DNA of 64,000 nt from Pedobacter sp. W3I1 (GCF_030816015.1 NZ_JAUSXN010000001.1:6014001-6078000); one strand, 5' to 3'. Numbered from the stretch's first letter, positions 36,929-45,783 are shown. Made by a program: numbers and translations. Notes: generated from the letters alone by a model not told the origin.

Positions 36929-36987
36929 TGTCATCCTGAGCCTGTCGAAGGACTCCACACAAGTTGTTTCGACAGGCTCAACATGAC
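36929..36987. repeat. Long inverted repeat after pfkB
   Basis: Arms of ~21 nt (TGTCATCCTGAGCCTGTCGAA / TTCGACAGGCTCAACATGACA, written here as TGTCATCCTGAG+CCTGTCGAA) around a ~17-nt loop. It belongs to the TTCGAC-x-GCTCAGG-TGACA family seen at several places in the window and may also act as a terminator for pfkB. The further gap to 37119 holds no gene. Confidence 0.65.
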
Positions 36988-37119
36988 ATCTCTCAATATC
37001 AATTGCAGCGTGTAAACCTTCATCAAACTGAAAAAGGCAAACTAATGATTGTATCAAACCAAGCCGCTGCGGGTTGTTTAGCCCTCAATTAATTAATGAC
37101 CATAAAACGCTTACCAAAA

Positions 37120-37362
37120 TTAATTAGGTGTAGTCAATATGGCTATCGGTATAAATTTTTCAAAAACAGCTTCAGTGTGGGGTGCATCGGGTAGTTCGTC
37201 TGTTAAATCCTGCCCGGCCCAGTGCTCGTAATGTTTCCCGTTCCGCCACAGCCTGCTATCGGTCATATCGTAGATCAAACCTTTGTAAGCCACCCATATT
37301 TGAGGTTTGTCTTGTCCGTTGCGTAAGGCGAGTTGCTGTTTGGTATAGCTGGGTAAATCCAT
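37120..37362 (-). CDS. Small cytochrome b5-like heme-binding domain protein
   Basis: 80 residues: PSYTKQQLALRNGQDKPQIWVAYKGLIYDMTDSRLWRNGKHYEHWAGQDLTDELPDAPHTEAVFEKFIPIAIL. It follows the short bacterial cytochrome b5-like family, with KGLIYDMTDSRLWRNGKHYEHWAGQDLT and the second His in DAPHTEAV. Probably cytoplasmic and single-domain; the electron-transfer partner is unknown. A repeat array begins 39 bp upstream of its start. Confidence 0.9.
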   Translation of the reverse strand: MDLPSYTKQQLALRNGQDKPQIWVAYKGLIYDMTDSRLWRNGKHYEHWAGQDLTDELPDAPHTEAVFEKFIPIAILTTPN

Positions 37363-37400
37363 TTAAGTTAATTTCGGCTTGAAGATAATTAAAAAAGATT

Positions 37401-38220
37401 GTCCTTCGACTACGCTCAGGATGACATCTTTTTTAAAGGAGCCATTGTCAGTCTGAGCGGAGTCGAAGACCTATATACCGGGTATATCAATTTATTATTC
37501 CCATTTGAAGCGCAAGGCGCTACAAAAACACCAGGTTTCTTCGCTTTTTACGCTTCAACCGGGGCTAGGTGGCCAAAGCATTATTTCATTTATAGGCCGT
37601 AGGTGCAAACCTTTGTTCATAAACCTGATGGGACGGATGCCAATTCCTTCAATTGGCAGGAGGTACAGCAGGGCTAACCCACTCCTATTAAACACAAACC
37701 TTTCATTTCCAAAAAAAAATATATTCATTATTTGGAGCGCAATGCCTGTACAAAACACCAGGTTCCTTCCCGTTTTACGCTAATACGCTTCGCTGCCTCA
37801 CACCTCGTTGCTGCAGGGTAACGCTTCAACCGGGGCTAGGTGGCTAAAGCAGCATTTCATTTATAGGCCGTAGGTGCAATACTTTGTTCCTAAACCTGAT
37901 GGGACGGATGCCAATTCCTTCAATTGGCAGGAGGTACAGCAGGACTAACCCACTCCTATGAAACACAAACCTTTCATTTCCAAAATAAAAATATATTCAT
38001 TATTTGGAGCGCAATAATGCCTGTACAAAACACCAGGTTCCTTCCCGTTTTATGCTTTTACGCTTCGCATCCTCGTACCTCGTTGCTGCAGGGTAACGCT
38101 TCAACCGAGGGGTAGGTGGCCAAAGCAGCATTTCATTTGATGGGTTGCAGGCTGCAGAAACCATTACCTCTAAACCGTAAAGCGGTACTGAACCCCGCCA
38201 AAAGCTACTGGATATTCGTT
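37401..38220 (+). repeat. Array 2: three tandem ~273-bp repeat units
   Basis: The core CGCTTCAACCG(G/A)GG lies at about 37551, 37822 and 38097 (periods 271 and 275). Unit 1 has an internal deletion of the GCCTCGTACCTCGTTGCTGC part. Units 1 and 2 carry a TGCCAATT/AATTGGCA hairpin (37638-37658, 37909-37929); unit 3 has a shorter ACCG/CGGT hairpin at the equivalent place. The array opens with a TTCGACTACGCTCAGGATGACA-type inverted repeat (37403-37470; 22 nt, cited here by its ends). No coding content. Confidence 0.9.
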
Positions 38221-38243
38221 TAAAAAAAAATAAACAATTTTAT

Positions 38244-38933
38244 TTACGCTTGACTTTTACCAGCCTTGTTTTTAAAAACTTCGTACAGGTAAATATTCAT
38301 CAACAACAGACCCATTAAATAAAAATGATCCTCGAAAGGTATTGTTCCCACTCTAAAACCCAGATTTTGTTTATCGTTGTACAGCACAATTGGAATCGAA
38401 GTTAAAAATCCGTTTACGATATAAAAAGGAATAAGCGAAACCAGGTAGGCCCTATAGAATTTGTACATAAACCTGAACTTCACATTCACATATTCTACAT
38501 AGGCCAGCACCATAAATAAAAAGCCAAAATTGATTAGCGTATACCACTTGTTATAACCAAAAAATAAAATGGCTATACAAAGCCCCAGAAACAAATTACT
38601 TAATGCGAGGCTATACTTTTGCAGATCGTTTTTTGGGAAATAGGCGTTTAAACATTCGTAAATAAATATACAGGCATACGGAACAGTTAAAAAGAATAAG
38701 ATCTCTTCTAAGGGTAGTCCAAAAAGATTTACCCCTATCAGGTAATCGGGATTAAAAGACCATACATTAAGTTTGGTAAACAGGATATCCCAAATTAAAA
38801 AAACAACACCAGTAAGCAATATTGCAGGCAATACAAACTTCCATTTGCTAAAAAAATGAACCTTTTTATCGAATGATAAAACCAAGGGAAAGAAAATTAC
38901 AGCAAGATTGATAAGCAGATAGATATAATTCAT
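38244..38933 (-). CDS. Lycopene cyclase domain protein (CrtYc-CrtYd type)
   Basis: 229 residues, polytopic membrane protein with about seven helices. It contains the two paired lycopene cyclase domain motifs: LFGLPLEEILFFLTVPYACIF (LPLEE, about 73-77) in the first half and GTIPFEDHFYLMGLLLM (PFEDHFY) in the second. This is the fused form of the heterodimeric CrtYc/CrtYd cyclase common in Bacteroidetes. It converts lycopene to beta-carotene in the inner membrane. It directly follows a small exported-protein gene on the same strand (1-bp gap) and is divergent from crtI. Confidence 0.92.
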   Translation of the reverse strand: MNYIYLLINLAVIFFPLVLSFDKKVHFFSKWKFVLPAILLTGVVFLIWDILFTKLNVWSFNPDYLIGVNLFGLPLEEILFFLTVPYACIFIYECLNAYFPKNDLQKYSLALSNLFLGLCIAILFFGYNKWYTLINFGFLFMVLAYVEYVNVKFRFMYKFYRAYLVSLIPFYIVNGFLTSIPIVLYNDKQNLGFRVGTIPFEDHFYLMGLLLMNIYLYEVFKNKAGKSQA

Positions 38934-38934
38934 T

Positions 38935-39465
38935 CTAAAGGTGTTTTGTCAAAATTTTAACTTCAGCAGGGCTGCATTTTTTACTGTCGATCATAAATTT
39001 AGCTACGTTTTTAATCAGTTCGCGATCGGCAAGACCAAAATTTCCATGTTGATAATGTTTAATGATCTCTTTTTTATCCTGAGCTAAATCTTTACTGAAA
39101 CCGAGAAAGGAAGGCGTATAAAATTCGATCGAAAACCGCATAAAACGGATCTCCAGATTTTCCTTATCCATATCAATCGCTTTTTGCATGGTTTTAAGCG
39201 ACTGGCCTACGAACTTGATTTTGTTATACGGATTCCAGGAGTGCTTGGCTTTAAGTGCCTCCAACGTTCCAGTGTAGCCCGTAATTAGGGCGGTTTTATT
39301 GGGCAGTTTGTTCAGCTGGGTAAACAACGAGTCGGTTAGCTTTGAGTTTTCTACCGCTTTAATCATATTCGTTTTTAATATCGCAATTTCTTGGGTAGAT
39401 AACTGGGCGTAAGTAATATGGCTTACTGCAAATAGCAGAAAAAATATAATGCGTAGTTTAATCAT
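38935..39465 (-). CDS. Hypothetical exported protein upstream of lycopene cyclase
   Basis: 176 residues from the start at 39465, which gives a signal peptide (MIKLRIIFFLLFAVSHITYAQ). The longer frame to 39528 would put 21 residues before it. The mature part is helical (LSTQEIAILKTNMIKAVENSKLTDSLFTQL, then RFMRFSIEFYTPSFLGFSKDLAQDKKEIIKHYQHG). I do not recognise the family. Its 1-bp spacing from the cyclase gene suggests cotranscription and a role linked to the pigment or to the envelope (inference). Confidence 0.78.
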   Translation of the reverse strand: MIKLRIIFFLLFAVSHITYAQLSTQEIAILKTNMIKAVENSKLTDSLFTQLNKLPNKTALITGYTGTLEALKAKHSWNPYNKIKFVGQSLKTMQKAIDMDKENLEIRFMRFSIEFYTPSFLGFSKDLAQDKKEIIKHYQHGNFGLADRELIKNVAKFMIDSKKCSPAEVKILTKHL

Positions 39466-39712
39466 GAGTTTGGGCAAAGGTAAGAAATCTATCAAGAGTT
39501 CTCTTCGCAGATATTCACCCGTCAACATTAAGAAATTAAGGACATTAAGATAATCCCTCTTAACTTTCTTAACTCCTTAATGGTAAAACATATACTTTAT
39601 TAATCGCCTATACTCCACATGTTTTAAAGATTCTTCACTGCGTTCAGAATGACAACTGTTCCGAATGACAAAAAATAAAAACAAAACGCTATAAAATTCC
39701 TTTATTTACACC

Positions 39713-41194
39713 ATGGAGAAAAAACCCGCGGTTACCATTATAGGGGCCGGTTTTGCAGGCCTGGCTGCTGCAGCTTTATTGGCTAAAGATGGTTGTGATG
39801 TTACAGTTATCGAAAAAAACGAAATGGCCGGTGGCAGGGCCCGGAGCTGGCAAAAAGACGGCTTCCTTTTCGATATGGGTCCGAGTTGGTACTGGATGCC
39901 CGATGTCTTTGAAAATTATTACAACCTGTTTGGAAAAACTGCTTCTGATTTTTATACGTTAAAGAGGTTAAATCCTTCTTACCGGATTTATTTTGGCAAA
40001 AAAGATACTATTGATGTTCCGGCAACATTAGATAACTTATATGATTTATTTGAAAAACTAGAGCCAGGAAGTAGCAAAAACCTGAAACATTTTCTCCATC
40101 AGGCCAAATACAAATACGACGTGGGTATGAACGAATATGTTTTTAAACCCTCGCACAGTGTAATGGAATATTTCGATCCGAGATTGGCCATTAGCGGCAT
40201 TAAACTACAACTTTTGGGCAATATGCGAAAGCATGTGCACCAGTTGTTCAAAAATGAACGGTTGAGGAAACTTTTGGAATTCCCTGTTTTATTTTTAGGC
40301 GCTACCCCACAGCACACACCTGCATTATACAGTTTGATGAACTATGCCGACCTTGTATTAGGCACCTGGTACCCAATGGGTGGTATGCATAAAATTGTAG
40401 CCGCCATGCAGCAAATAGCCGAAAGCGAAGGCGTGAAATTTATTTTCGATGCAGAAGTAACCAAAATTGAAGTAAAAAACAACCTGGCAGAGTACGTAAT
40501 TACGAATAAGGGAAATTTTAAAAGCGACTTTGTAGTGGGCAATGCAGATTATCACCATATCGATCAACACCTGTTTGATAAACCTTACCGCAATTACAGC
40601 GAAAAATATTGGGAAAAAAGAACCATGGCTCCTTCCTGCCTATTGTTCTATGTAGGGGTAAATAAAAAGCTAAACAACCTATTACACCACAATTTATTCT
40701 TTGATGAAGATTTTGATCAACATGCTGAAGAAATCTACACCCATCCGCAATGGCCATCAAAACCATTATTTTATGTATGCTGTCCTTCCATAACTGATAA
40801 AAGTGTAGCACCGGAAGGCTGCGAGAATCTTTTCTTTTTAATTCCGGTAGCACCCGATTTAAAAGATAGCGAAAGCAAAAGAGAAGAGTACTTTAATTTA
40901 TTGATCGATCGCTTTAAAAATTTAACAGGAAACGATATTAGCAATAACATTTTGTTTAAACGCAGTTATGCCATGAACGATTTTGTAGCAGATTACCACG
41001 CTTTTAAAGGAAACGCGTATGGATTAGCAAATACTTTGAAACAAACTGCTTTTTTAAAACCTAAGATGAAAAGTAAGGTAACAAATTTTTTATACACCGG
41101 ACAATTAACCGTTCCGGGGCCTGGTGTACCACCTGCAATCATCTCCGGACAAGTGGTGGCAAAAGAAATAAAAAAAAAGTTAAAAAAAGCTTGA
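39713..41194 (+). CDS. crtI: Phytoene desaturase CrtI
   Basis: 493 residues, the usual CrtI length. N-terminal FAD-binding motif VTIIGAGFAGLAAAALLAKDGCDVTVIEK with GGRARSW, then FDMGPSWYWMPDVF. The C-terminal bacterial-type carotenoid desaturase signature is YTGQLTVPGPGVPPAIISG (about 461-479). It desaturates phytoene to lycopene. Divergent from the cyclase pair, with a 247-bp gap rich in degenerate repeats. Phytoene synthase (crtB), which often follows crtI in Bacteroidetes, is not present in the window. Confidence 0.96.
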   Translation: MEKKPAVTIIGAGFAGLAAAALLAKDGCDVTVIEKNEMAGGRARSWQKDGFLFDMGPSWYWMPDVFENYYNLFGKTASDFYTLKRLNPSYRIYFGKKDTIDVPATLDNLYDLFEKLEPGSSKNLKHFLHQAKYKYDVGMNEYVFKPSHSVMEYFDPRLAISGIKLQLLGNMRKHVHQLFKNERLRKLLEFPVLFLGATPQHTPALYSLMNYADLVLGTWYPMGGMHKIVAAMQQIAESEGVKFIFDAEVTKIEVKNNLAEYVITNKGNFKSDFVVGNADYHHIDQHLFDKPYRNYSEKYWEKRTMAPSCLLFYVGVNKKLNNLLHHNLFFDEDFDQHAEEIYTHPQWPSKPLFYVCCPSITDKSVAPEGCENLFFLIPVAPDLKDSESKREEYFNLLIDRFKNLTGNDISNNILFKRSYAMNDFVADYHAFKGNAYGLANTLKQTAFLKPKMKSKVTNFLYTGQLTVPGPGVPPAIISGQVVAKEIKKKLKKA

Positions 41195-41220
41195 CAAATT
41201 TAAAATTTCCCTTATCTTTA
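41191..41220 (+). promoter_or_regulatory. Promoter-like element overlapping the end of crtI
   Basis: CTTG at 41190-41193, a 19-bp spacer, and TATCTTTA at 41213-41220. Each box has one mismatch to the TTTG/TAnnTTTG consensus, at exact consensus spacing. No gene of normal size starts downstream, so it may drive a small RNA. Confidence 0.5.
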
Positions 41221-41226
41221 TAACCA

Positions 41227-41392
41227 CAAAACAAAAACACTGCAATAAAGCTTCAAAACACATAATCGTTCGGGGTTTGCATTTGTTTCGAAATAAGAGA
41301 GAAGGCGAATTGTTGAAAGAAAAAATAAGAATCAACTAACCAAATATATGATAAGCAAATAAGGCCTGAATTTTTCAGGCCTTTTGCTTTTT
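41227..41392 (+). ncRNA. Candidate small RNA between crtI and the sigma factor gene
   Basis: Bounded by the promoter-like element at 41190-41220 and a strong terminator: a 10-bp stem AAGGCCTGAA/TTCAGGCCTT at 41361-41370 and 41374-41383, with T-rich tail. The ~165-nt interval has no open frame beyond MISK (ATG 41348), so a regulatory RNA or a leader is possible. The family is not recognised. The same hairpin may simply terminate crtI. Confidence 0.35.
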
Positions 41393-41425
41393 ACAGTGTT
41401 TTGGAAATAACTAGTTCTAGTCTAT

Positions 41426-41507
41426 CCGTCATTCGACTGAGGCAAGGAATATAGAAATATATTAAAGTAGATTTCTCGGCTACGTTACACTCCGCTCGAA
41501 ATGACGG
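41426..41507. repeat. Inverted repeat with CCGTCATTCGA/TCGAAATGACGG ends
   Basis: The ends CCGTCATTCGA (41426-41436) and TCGAAATGACGG (41496-41507) pair. The interior holds a degenerate TTTCTCGGCTACG...CACTCCGCTCG segment. It is the same family as the element at ~58.62-58.72 kb. Confidence 0.6.
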
Positions 41508-41536
41508 ATCTCGCACAGAAAGGAACAAACAAAAAA

Positions 41537-41558
41537 AGGCCCAGATAAATCTGAGCCT
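41537..41558 (-). terminator. Terminator after the ECF sigma gene
   Basis: Minus strand stem AGGC-TC-AGAT/ATCT-GG-GCCT with an interior mismatch, followed by TTTTTTTG; 22 bp past the stop codon. Confidence 0.65.
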
Positions 41559-41580
41559 CTAGTTTTTCGATGGATGTACC

Positions 41581-42111
41581 TTAAGCCACTTCTGTAGTGG
41601 CAATTTCTTTAGAATATGTTTTTAAATATTTTTTAAGGATTCCTCTTGCTACGTGGATACGCGTTTTTACTGTTCCAATCGGAATAGCTAACATATCTGC
41701 AATTTCGTGATACTTATATCCTTCGAAATAACGAATAAAAGGTACATAATACTCTTCAGGCAATTGCGAAAGGGCTTTATCAATATCACCCAGCACAAAT
41801 TTACTCTCCGCCTGATTTTTAGTTGCACTATATGAAAGATTCGCAGAAGAAATATCCTCGCTCTGCGTAATTAACGTATTCGTTTTCACCAGTCGGCGAT
41901 AGTTGTTAATGAAAGTATTTTTCATGATGGTAAACAACCAACCTTTTAAATTCGTTCCCTCTTTAAACTTATTGTAATAAGTGATCGCTTTCAGCATGGT
42001 ATCCTGAACCAAATCATTTGCGTCTTCTGCGTCTTTAGTAAAATTTAAAGCATAAGATCTAAGCGATACCGAGTGATGATTAACCAGATGATTGAATTCA
42101 AATTTTGTCAT
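41581..42111 (-). CDS. ECF-type RNA polymerase sigma factor
   Basis: 176 residues with sigma region 2 (HSVSLRSYALNFTKDAEDANDLVQDTMLKAITYYNKFKEGTNLKGWLFTIMKNTFINNYR) and region 4 (LSQLPEEYYVPFIRYFEGYKYHEIADMLAIPIGTVKTRIHVARGILKKYL). No anti-sigma gene is adjacent. It is convergent with crtI. In related Bacteroidetes a sigma factor of this type sits beside the carotenoid genes, so it may control pigment synthesis (inference). Confidence 0.95.
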   Translation of the reverse strand: MTKFEFNHLVNHHSVSLRSYALNFTKDAEDANDLVQDTMLKAITYYNKFKEGTNLKGWLFTIMKNTFINNYRRLVKTNTLITQSEDISSANLSYSATKNQAESKFVLGDIDKALSQLPEEYYVPFIRYFEGYKYHEIADMLAIPIGTVKTRIHVARGILKKYLKTYSKEIATTEVA

Positions 42112-42240
42112 GATATTTAGCTTTAGGTAGATAAAAAAACAAATGAATTATTGTTCATTCGCTTAAACCTAAACAAACTTAGTACCAAAATTTTCTGGCA
42201 TGGTGTTAAAAGCGTACAACTACTTAAGAGTAGGCTTTCG

Positions 42241-43257
42241 TCACAGAATATTTACTTCTCTTTCTAAAGTGACTCCAAAAGTAGACTTTACACTGTCTAT
42301 AATCTGTTCAGAAAAATGATACACTTCTGTACCAGTTGCATGTCCGTGGTTAACTAAAACCAAAGCCTGGTTTTTCCAGGTACCTGTTTGGCCAACCACC
42401 TTACCCTTCCAGCCACATTGCTCAATTAACCAGCCTGCTGCCAATTTAATTTTATCGTCAGCTGTAGGATAATGCACCACATCGGGGTGTTTTGCTACAA
42501 CATCGGCAAATTCATATTTTTCGATCACTGGATTTTTAAAGAAACTACCTGCGTTACCAATGGTAGATGGGTCAGGTAATTTACTTACGCGGATATGAGA
42601 TACAGCAGCAGAAACATCGGCAATATCTGGGTTTTCGATTCCTCTGTTCAGCAGCTCGGTTTCAATTGCGCCATAAGAAGTATTAATTTTTGCCTCTGCC
42701 GATAAACGGAAAGTAACAGATGTAATAACATACTGACCTTTCAATTCCCCCTTAAAAATACTTTCGCGGTAACCGAAGTGGCAATCGTTATAACTAAAGG
42801 TTTTCATTGTTCCGGTTTTGATTTCAAATGCGGTACAACTTTCGAAAACGTCTTTAAGCTCTACCCCATACGCACCGATATTCTGTATGGGCGATGCACC
42901 AACCGTGCCGGGGATCAGACTTAAATTTTCAACACCCGCAAAATGATGCCCAACACAGTAGTTTACAAAATCGTTCCACACTTCGCCTGCACCTGCTGTT
43001 ACCAAAACTTTATCATCAATAACTGCAGACTGAATGCCCTTAATGCTGATTTTAACAACTAATCCATCATAATCCTGGGTAAATAATACATTACTTCCTC
43101 CGCCTATAACGAGGAGTTTTTGAGTTTTTACGATCTCCTGCTTAAACAATTTAATCAAGTCTGCTTCATCGCTTATCTCGGCGAAATAACTAGCCTTAAC
43201 ATCTATACCAAATGAGTTGTATGGTTTTAGCGAAATATTTTCCTGGATTTGAAGCAT
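42241..43257 (-). CDS. murB: UDP-N-acetylmuramate dehydrogenase MurB
   Basis: 338 residues, type I MurB. N-terminal NSFGIDVKASYFAEISDEADL; FAD-binding VIGGGSNVLFTQDYDGLVVK and LSLIPGTVGASPIQNIGAYGVEL. The catalytic Ser is in TIGNAGSFFKNPV and the C-terminal Glu in LEREVNIL. It reduces enolpyruvyl-UDP-GlcNAc to UDP-MurNAc in the cytoplasm for peptidoglycan. It follows a small lipoprotein gene by 41 bp on the same strand. Confidence 0.97.
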   Translation of the reverse strand: MLQIQENISLKPYNSFGIDVKASYFAEISDEADLIKLFKQEIVKTQKLLVIGGGSNVLFTQDYDGLVVKISIKGIQSAVIDDKVLVTAGAGEVWNDFVNYCVGHHFAGVENLSLIPGTVGASPIQNIGAYGVELKDVFESCTAFEIKTGTMKTFSYNDCHFGYRESIFKGELKGQYVITSVTFRLSAEAKINTSYGAIETELLNRGIENPDIADVSAAVSHIRVSKLPDPSTIGNAGSFFKNPVIEKYEFADVVAKHPDVVHYPTADDKIKLAAGWLIEQCGWKGKVVGQTGTWKNQALVLVNHGHATGTEVYHFSEQIIDSVKSTFGVTLEREVNIL

Positions 43258-43298
43258 GCTGATTTTGTGTTATGCTGCAAAAGTAAAATAAAAAATAG

Positions 43299-43745
43299 TT
43301 AAGGAACGATTTTGGCAATCCCCTTATCAAAATTAAAGCTTAAAACTTCAGGCTTATCTCCCTCAATAGCTACATCAGAAAGTGTCCAGCCAATAAAAGT
43401 GGGTTTGATTTTCGCAAGATCTAAAAGGTGGTATCTTTCTTTGGTTAATTTTGCACTAATCAATCCTACGCTATCCGACTCCGCCTGACTCAGGTGCTCA
43501 ATCTGACTCTCCAACGCAGCTAAAGTAACATCCAATTCGTGTCCTTTCTTTATGCTATCGGCATAAGCCTGAGGAGAGATATTGTAGAGGCTATCCAATT
43601 TTGAACCGTCGAAACTCAAATGCTGATTACTGTTTTCGTATTTAGCTTCTACAAGCGCAACAGCGCGGTCTTTATCAGTCTTTTTACCGCAGGATGTAAT
43701 GACAACTAGCGATAATAGCACAAAGGCGTAGTAAATTTTTCTCAT
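43299..43745 (-). CDS. Hypothetical lipoprotein upstream of murB
   Basis: 148 residues from the start at 43745, which opens with the lipoprotein signal MRKIYYAFVLLSLVVITSCGKK (Cys at ~19). The mature part is a helical, charged region (YADSIKKGHELDVTLAALESQIEHLSQAESDSVGLISAKLTKERYHLLDLAKI) and a short C-terminal beta segment. The family is not recognised. Probably cotranscribed with murB. Confidence 0.78.
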   Translation of the reverse strand: MRKIYYAFVLLSLVVITSCGKKTDKDRAVALVEAKYENSNQHLSFDGSKLDSLYNISPQAYADSIKKGHELDVTLAALESQIEHLSQAESDSVGLISAKLTKERYHLLDLAKIKPTFIGWTLSDVAIEGDKPEVLSFNFDKGIAKIVP

Positions 43746-43821
43746 TACAGTTATAGGTTTAACAAAAAGGCACAAGCATCCTGCCAAGATTGAATAAAGC
43801 CTAAAACAGAATCGGTAGGCT

Positions 43822-44496
43822 CTATTTTTTTAATGGCTCATCAATCTTCTTTTTAATTGCCTTTCCTTCATCGGTCTGTTGTAACCGGCTCGAAAGTGCA
43901 CCGTATAATTCTGCAAGCGAACTTAAATCAAACCTTTTAAAAAAACCTGGTACCCTGGCAAACTGCACCAAGTTACCCACTTCATTAAGTGCAATTGGCG
44001 AATCGTCATTTTGCTTAACGAAAGCCAGTAACTTCCTATCTTTAAACGCTTGCATTGCATCATTTGATTGCTGAAGATAAATCCCTCCACTAATTATCTT
44101 TGCAGATTCCAAGTTATATGGGTTTTCAATATCCAATTTAACATCTTCAAGGAAAATCTTTTTTAGATTAGCGCTACCGCCTACAAACCAAACTTTCTGC
44201 TTTATCTTCAATTTTACTTCAGCTAAAGTAATATCCCCACGTTCATCAATAAAAATAAAACCCTCACGCAAAAGCTTTCCCTCCAGATTGGAGGTAGCCG
44301 ATAGTTGAAAATGATTCCCATCCATTGGCCTAACCAAAAACAGATTTGGTTTTCCAGCAACTGGTGCATCACTGACCAGATAAGCGAATTTTGCACTTTT
44401 AGGATTTTGAACTACCCCTTCTACTGTGAATTTAATGGTTTGTGCATGCAGCGAGCCTACAAAAAGTAGCGCCAGGCAAAGAATAAGTTTTCTCAT
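43822..44496 (-). CDS. Exported protein, DUF4369-like N-terminal domain
   Basis: 224 residues with signal peptide MRKLILCLALLFVGSLHAQ. The mature N-terminal half (TIKFTVEGVVQNPKSAKFAYLVSDAPVAGKPNLFLVRPMDGNHFQLSATS) resembles the DUF4369 domain that usually precedes a periplasmic thioredoxin in Bacteroidetes. Here the thioredoxin CxxC domain is absent and the C-terminal half is helical with LSSLAELYGALSSRLQQTDEGKAIKKKI, as in the linker of those proteins. It may be a free-standing derivative. Confidence in the domain call is moderate. Confidence 0.72.
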   Translation of the reverse strand: MRKLILCLALLFVGSLHAQTIKFTVEGVVQNPKSAKFAYLVSDAPVAGKPNLFLVRPMDGNHFQLSATSNLEGKLLREGFIFIDERGDITLAEVKLKIKQKVWFVGGSANLKKIFLEDVKLDIENPYNLESAKIISGGIYLQQSNDAMQAFKDRKLLAFVKQNDDSPIALNEVGNLVQFARVPGFFKRFDLSSLAELYGALSSRLQQTDEGKAIKKKIDEPLKK

Positions 44497-44553
44497 CAGC
44501 TTTATATTTACAACACTAAATATAAAACTAATTAATTAGTTTAAAAATACTTT

Positions 44554-44997
44554 TTAATTATTTTTTATTAAACCTTTTCTCACAAACAACAATCCAAAAG
44601 CCTTACCTTTTTCTTTGCCCCTATTCTTATGATGAACCTTATGCGCTTTCCGCACTGCCTGTAAACAGGTATTGTTGCTTTTAAAAGTCTTAAACCGCCG
44701 ATGCACAAACCAATCGTGTACCACGAAATAGACCATGCCGTATAAGCTAATACCTAATCCGATAAAAAATCTATAACCTAAATCATGGCGATCGATATAC
44801 ATTAAATACAGAGACACGACTGCAAATAAAACAGCAAACAAATCGTTCCACTCAAAAAATGATTTTGTCTTTTGGTGGTGACTTTTATGCATAAACCATA
44901 GCGGGCCATGGAATAAATACTTGTGTATAAACCACGATAAACACTCCATAGAAATGATGGCAAACAGTACAATAAAGATGTTGATAAATACGGACAA
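44554..44997 (-). CDS. crtZ: Beta-carotene hydroxylase CrtZ
   Basis: 147 residues of the fatty acid hydroxylase/CrtZ type, with the di-iron His motifs HKYLFH and HKSHH in the first half, then HDWFVH and HKVHH. It has about four membrane segments. It hydroxylates beta-carotene to zeaxanthin. It is ~3.4 kb from crtI and ~5.6 kb from the cyclase, separated by the sigma factor, murB and two exported-protein genes. It is divergent from the TetR gene (167-bp gap). Confidence 0.92.
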   Translation of the reverse strand: MSVFINIFIVLFAIISMECLSWFIHKYLFHGPLWFMHKSHHQKTKSFFEWNDLFAVLFAVVSLYLMYIDRHDLGYRFFIGLGISLYGMVYFVVHDWFVHRRFKTFKSNNTCLQAVRKAHKVHHKNRGKEKGKAFGLLFVRKGLIKNN

Positions 44998-45122
44998 GTT
45001 TTCTAAATGATTGGTTTGTAAAGATATATAAATAGATCAGGAACCAAAATTATGTCATAAAATTGTAAGCTTAATGCGCTTTTCAACAAACCTTTCATGA
45101 CAAATCATTTTTTAGCACTATT

Positions 45123-45147
45123 TTTGACTAAAATATTAAAAAAGTCA
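45123..45147 (+). promoter_or_regulatory. Inverted repeat upstream of the TetR gene
   Basis: TTTGACT (45123-45129) and AGTCA (45143-45147) form a dyad around a 13-bp AT spacer, 17 bp upstream of the TetR start codon. It could be the TetR operator; the TTGACT may also act as a -33/-35 element. Confidence 0.45.
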
Positions 45148-45164
45148 GAAAGTAGAAAAGTAAA

Positions 45165-45776
45165 ATGATTGTAGCCGATAAAAAGAGAGAGCAAATTATT
45201 GATGGCGCTATAAAACGCTTTATCCATTTTGGTATTGGTAAAACCACAATGAATGATATAGCAGAAGATCTTTCCGTTTCCAAACCATCGCTTTATTATT
45301 ATTTCCCGGATAAGAAGCATTTAATTATTGGAGTGATAGAAAGGGTATTTAACGACTTCTTCGAGTTGATCAAGAAGAAATACAATCCAGATCAACCTTT
45401 AGAAGACATCCTTTTTAGCACCATAGAAGTAAGGAACACTTTCTTCCAAAAATATTACATGTTAAGGATTACCGAAGGTATTCCTGATTTATTGAACGAT
45501 GATGTGATAAAAGGCAAATTGCAAAACCTTAAAGCCTCAGAGAAAGAATTTTTCGCCGAAATTTTTAGTCAGGCAAAAACAAAGGGAGAAATAGAGCACG
45601 ATGATACTGCCCATGTTGCAGAACTATACTTAGAAAGTTTGATGGGCCTTTGCACCATGTGTATTATGGAAACCGGAAAAGATCTTTTTCCCGATAAAAA
45701 AGCATTAAATAAAATGACACTGAAGCAAAAAAACCTCACGACCATATTTGTGAGAGGTTTAAGATGCGCAGACTAA
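45165..45776 (+). CDS. TetR/AcrR family transcriptional regulator
   Basis: 203 residues. The N-terminal HTH is DKKREQIIDGAIKRFIHFGIGKTTMNDIAEDLSVSKPSLYYYFPDKKHLI (the KxxxYYxFxxK pattern is complete). The C-terminal ligand domain is unassigned. It precedes, on the same strand and by 88 bp, the TolC-MFP-RND efflux operon, which it is likely to repress. Confidence 0.95.
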   Translation: MIVADKKREQIIDGAIKRFIHFGIGKTTMNDIAEDLSVSKPSLYYYFPDKKHLIIGVIERVFNDFFELIKKKYNPDQPLEDILFSTIEVRNTFFQKYYMLRITEGIPDLLNDDVIKGKLQNLKASEKEFFAEIFSQAKTKGEIEHDDTAHVAELYLESLMGLCTMCIMETGKDLFPDKKALNKMTLKQKNLTTIFVRGLRCAD

Positions 45777-45783
45777 ATACAGC

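Noticed and set aside
41195..41580. Hidden phytoene synthase between crtI and the sigma factor
   Set aside because: The gap is too short and contains only the sRNA-like interval, an inverted repeat and a terminator; no crtB-like frame is present on either strand.
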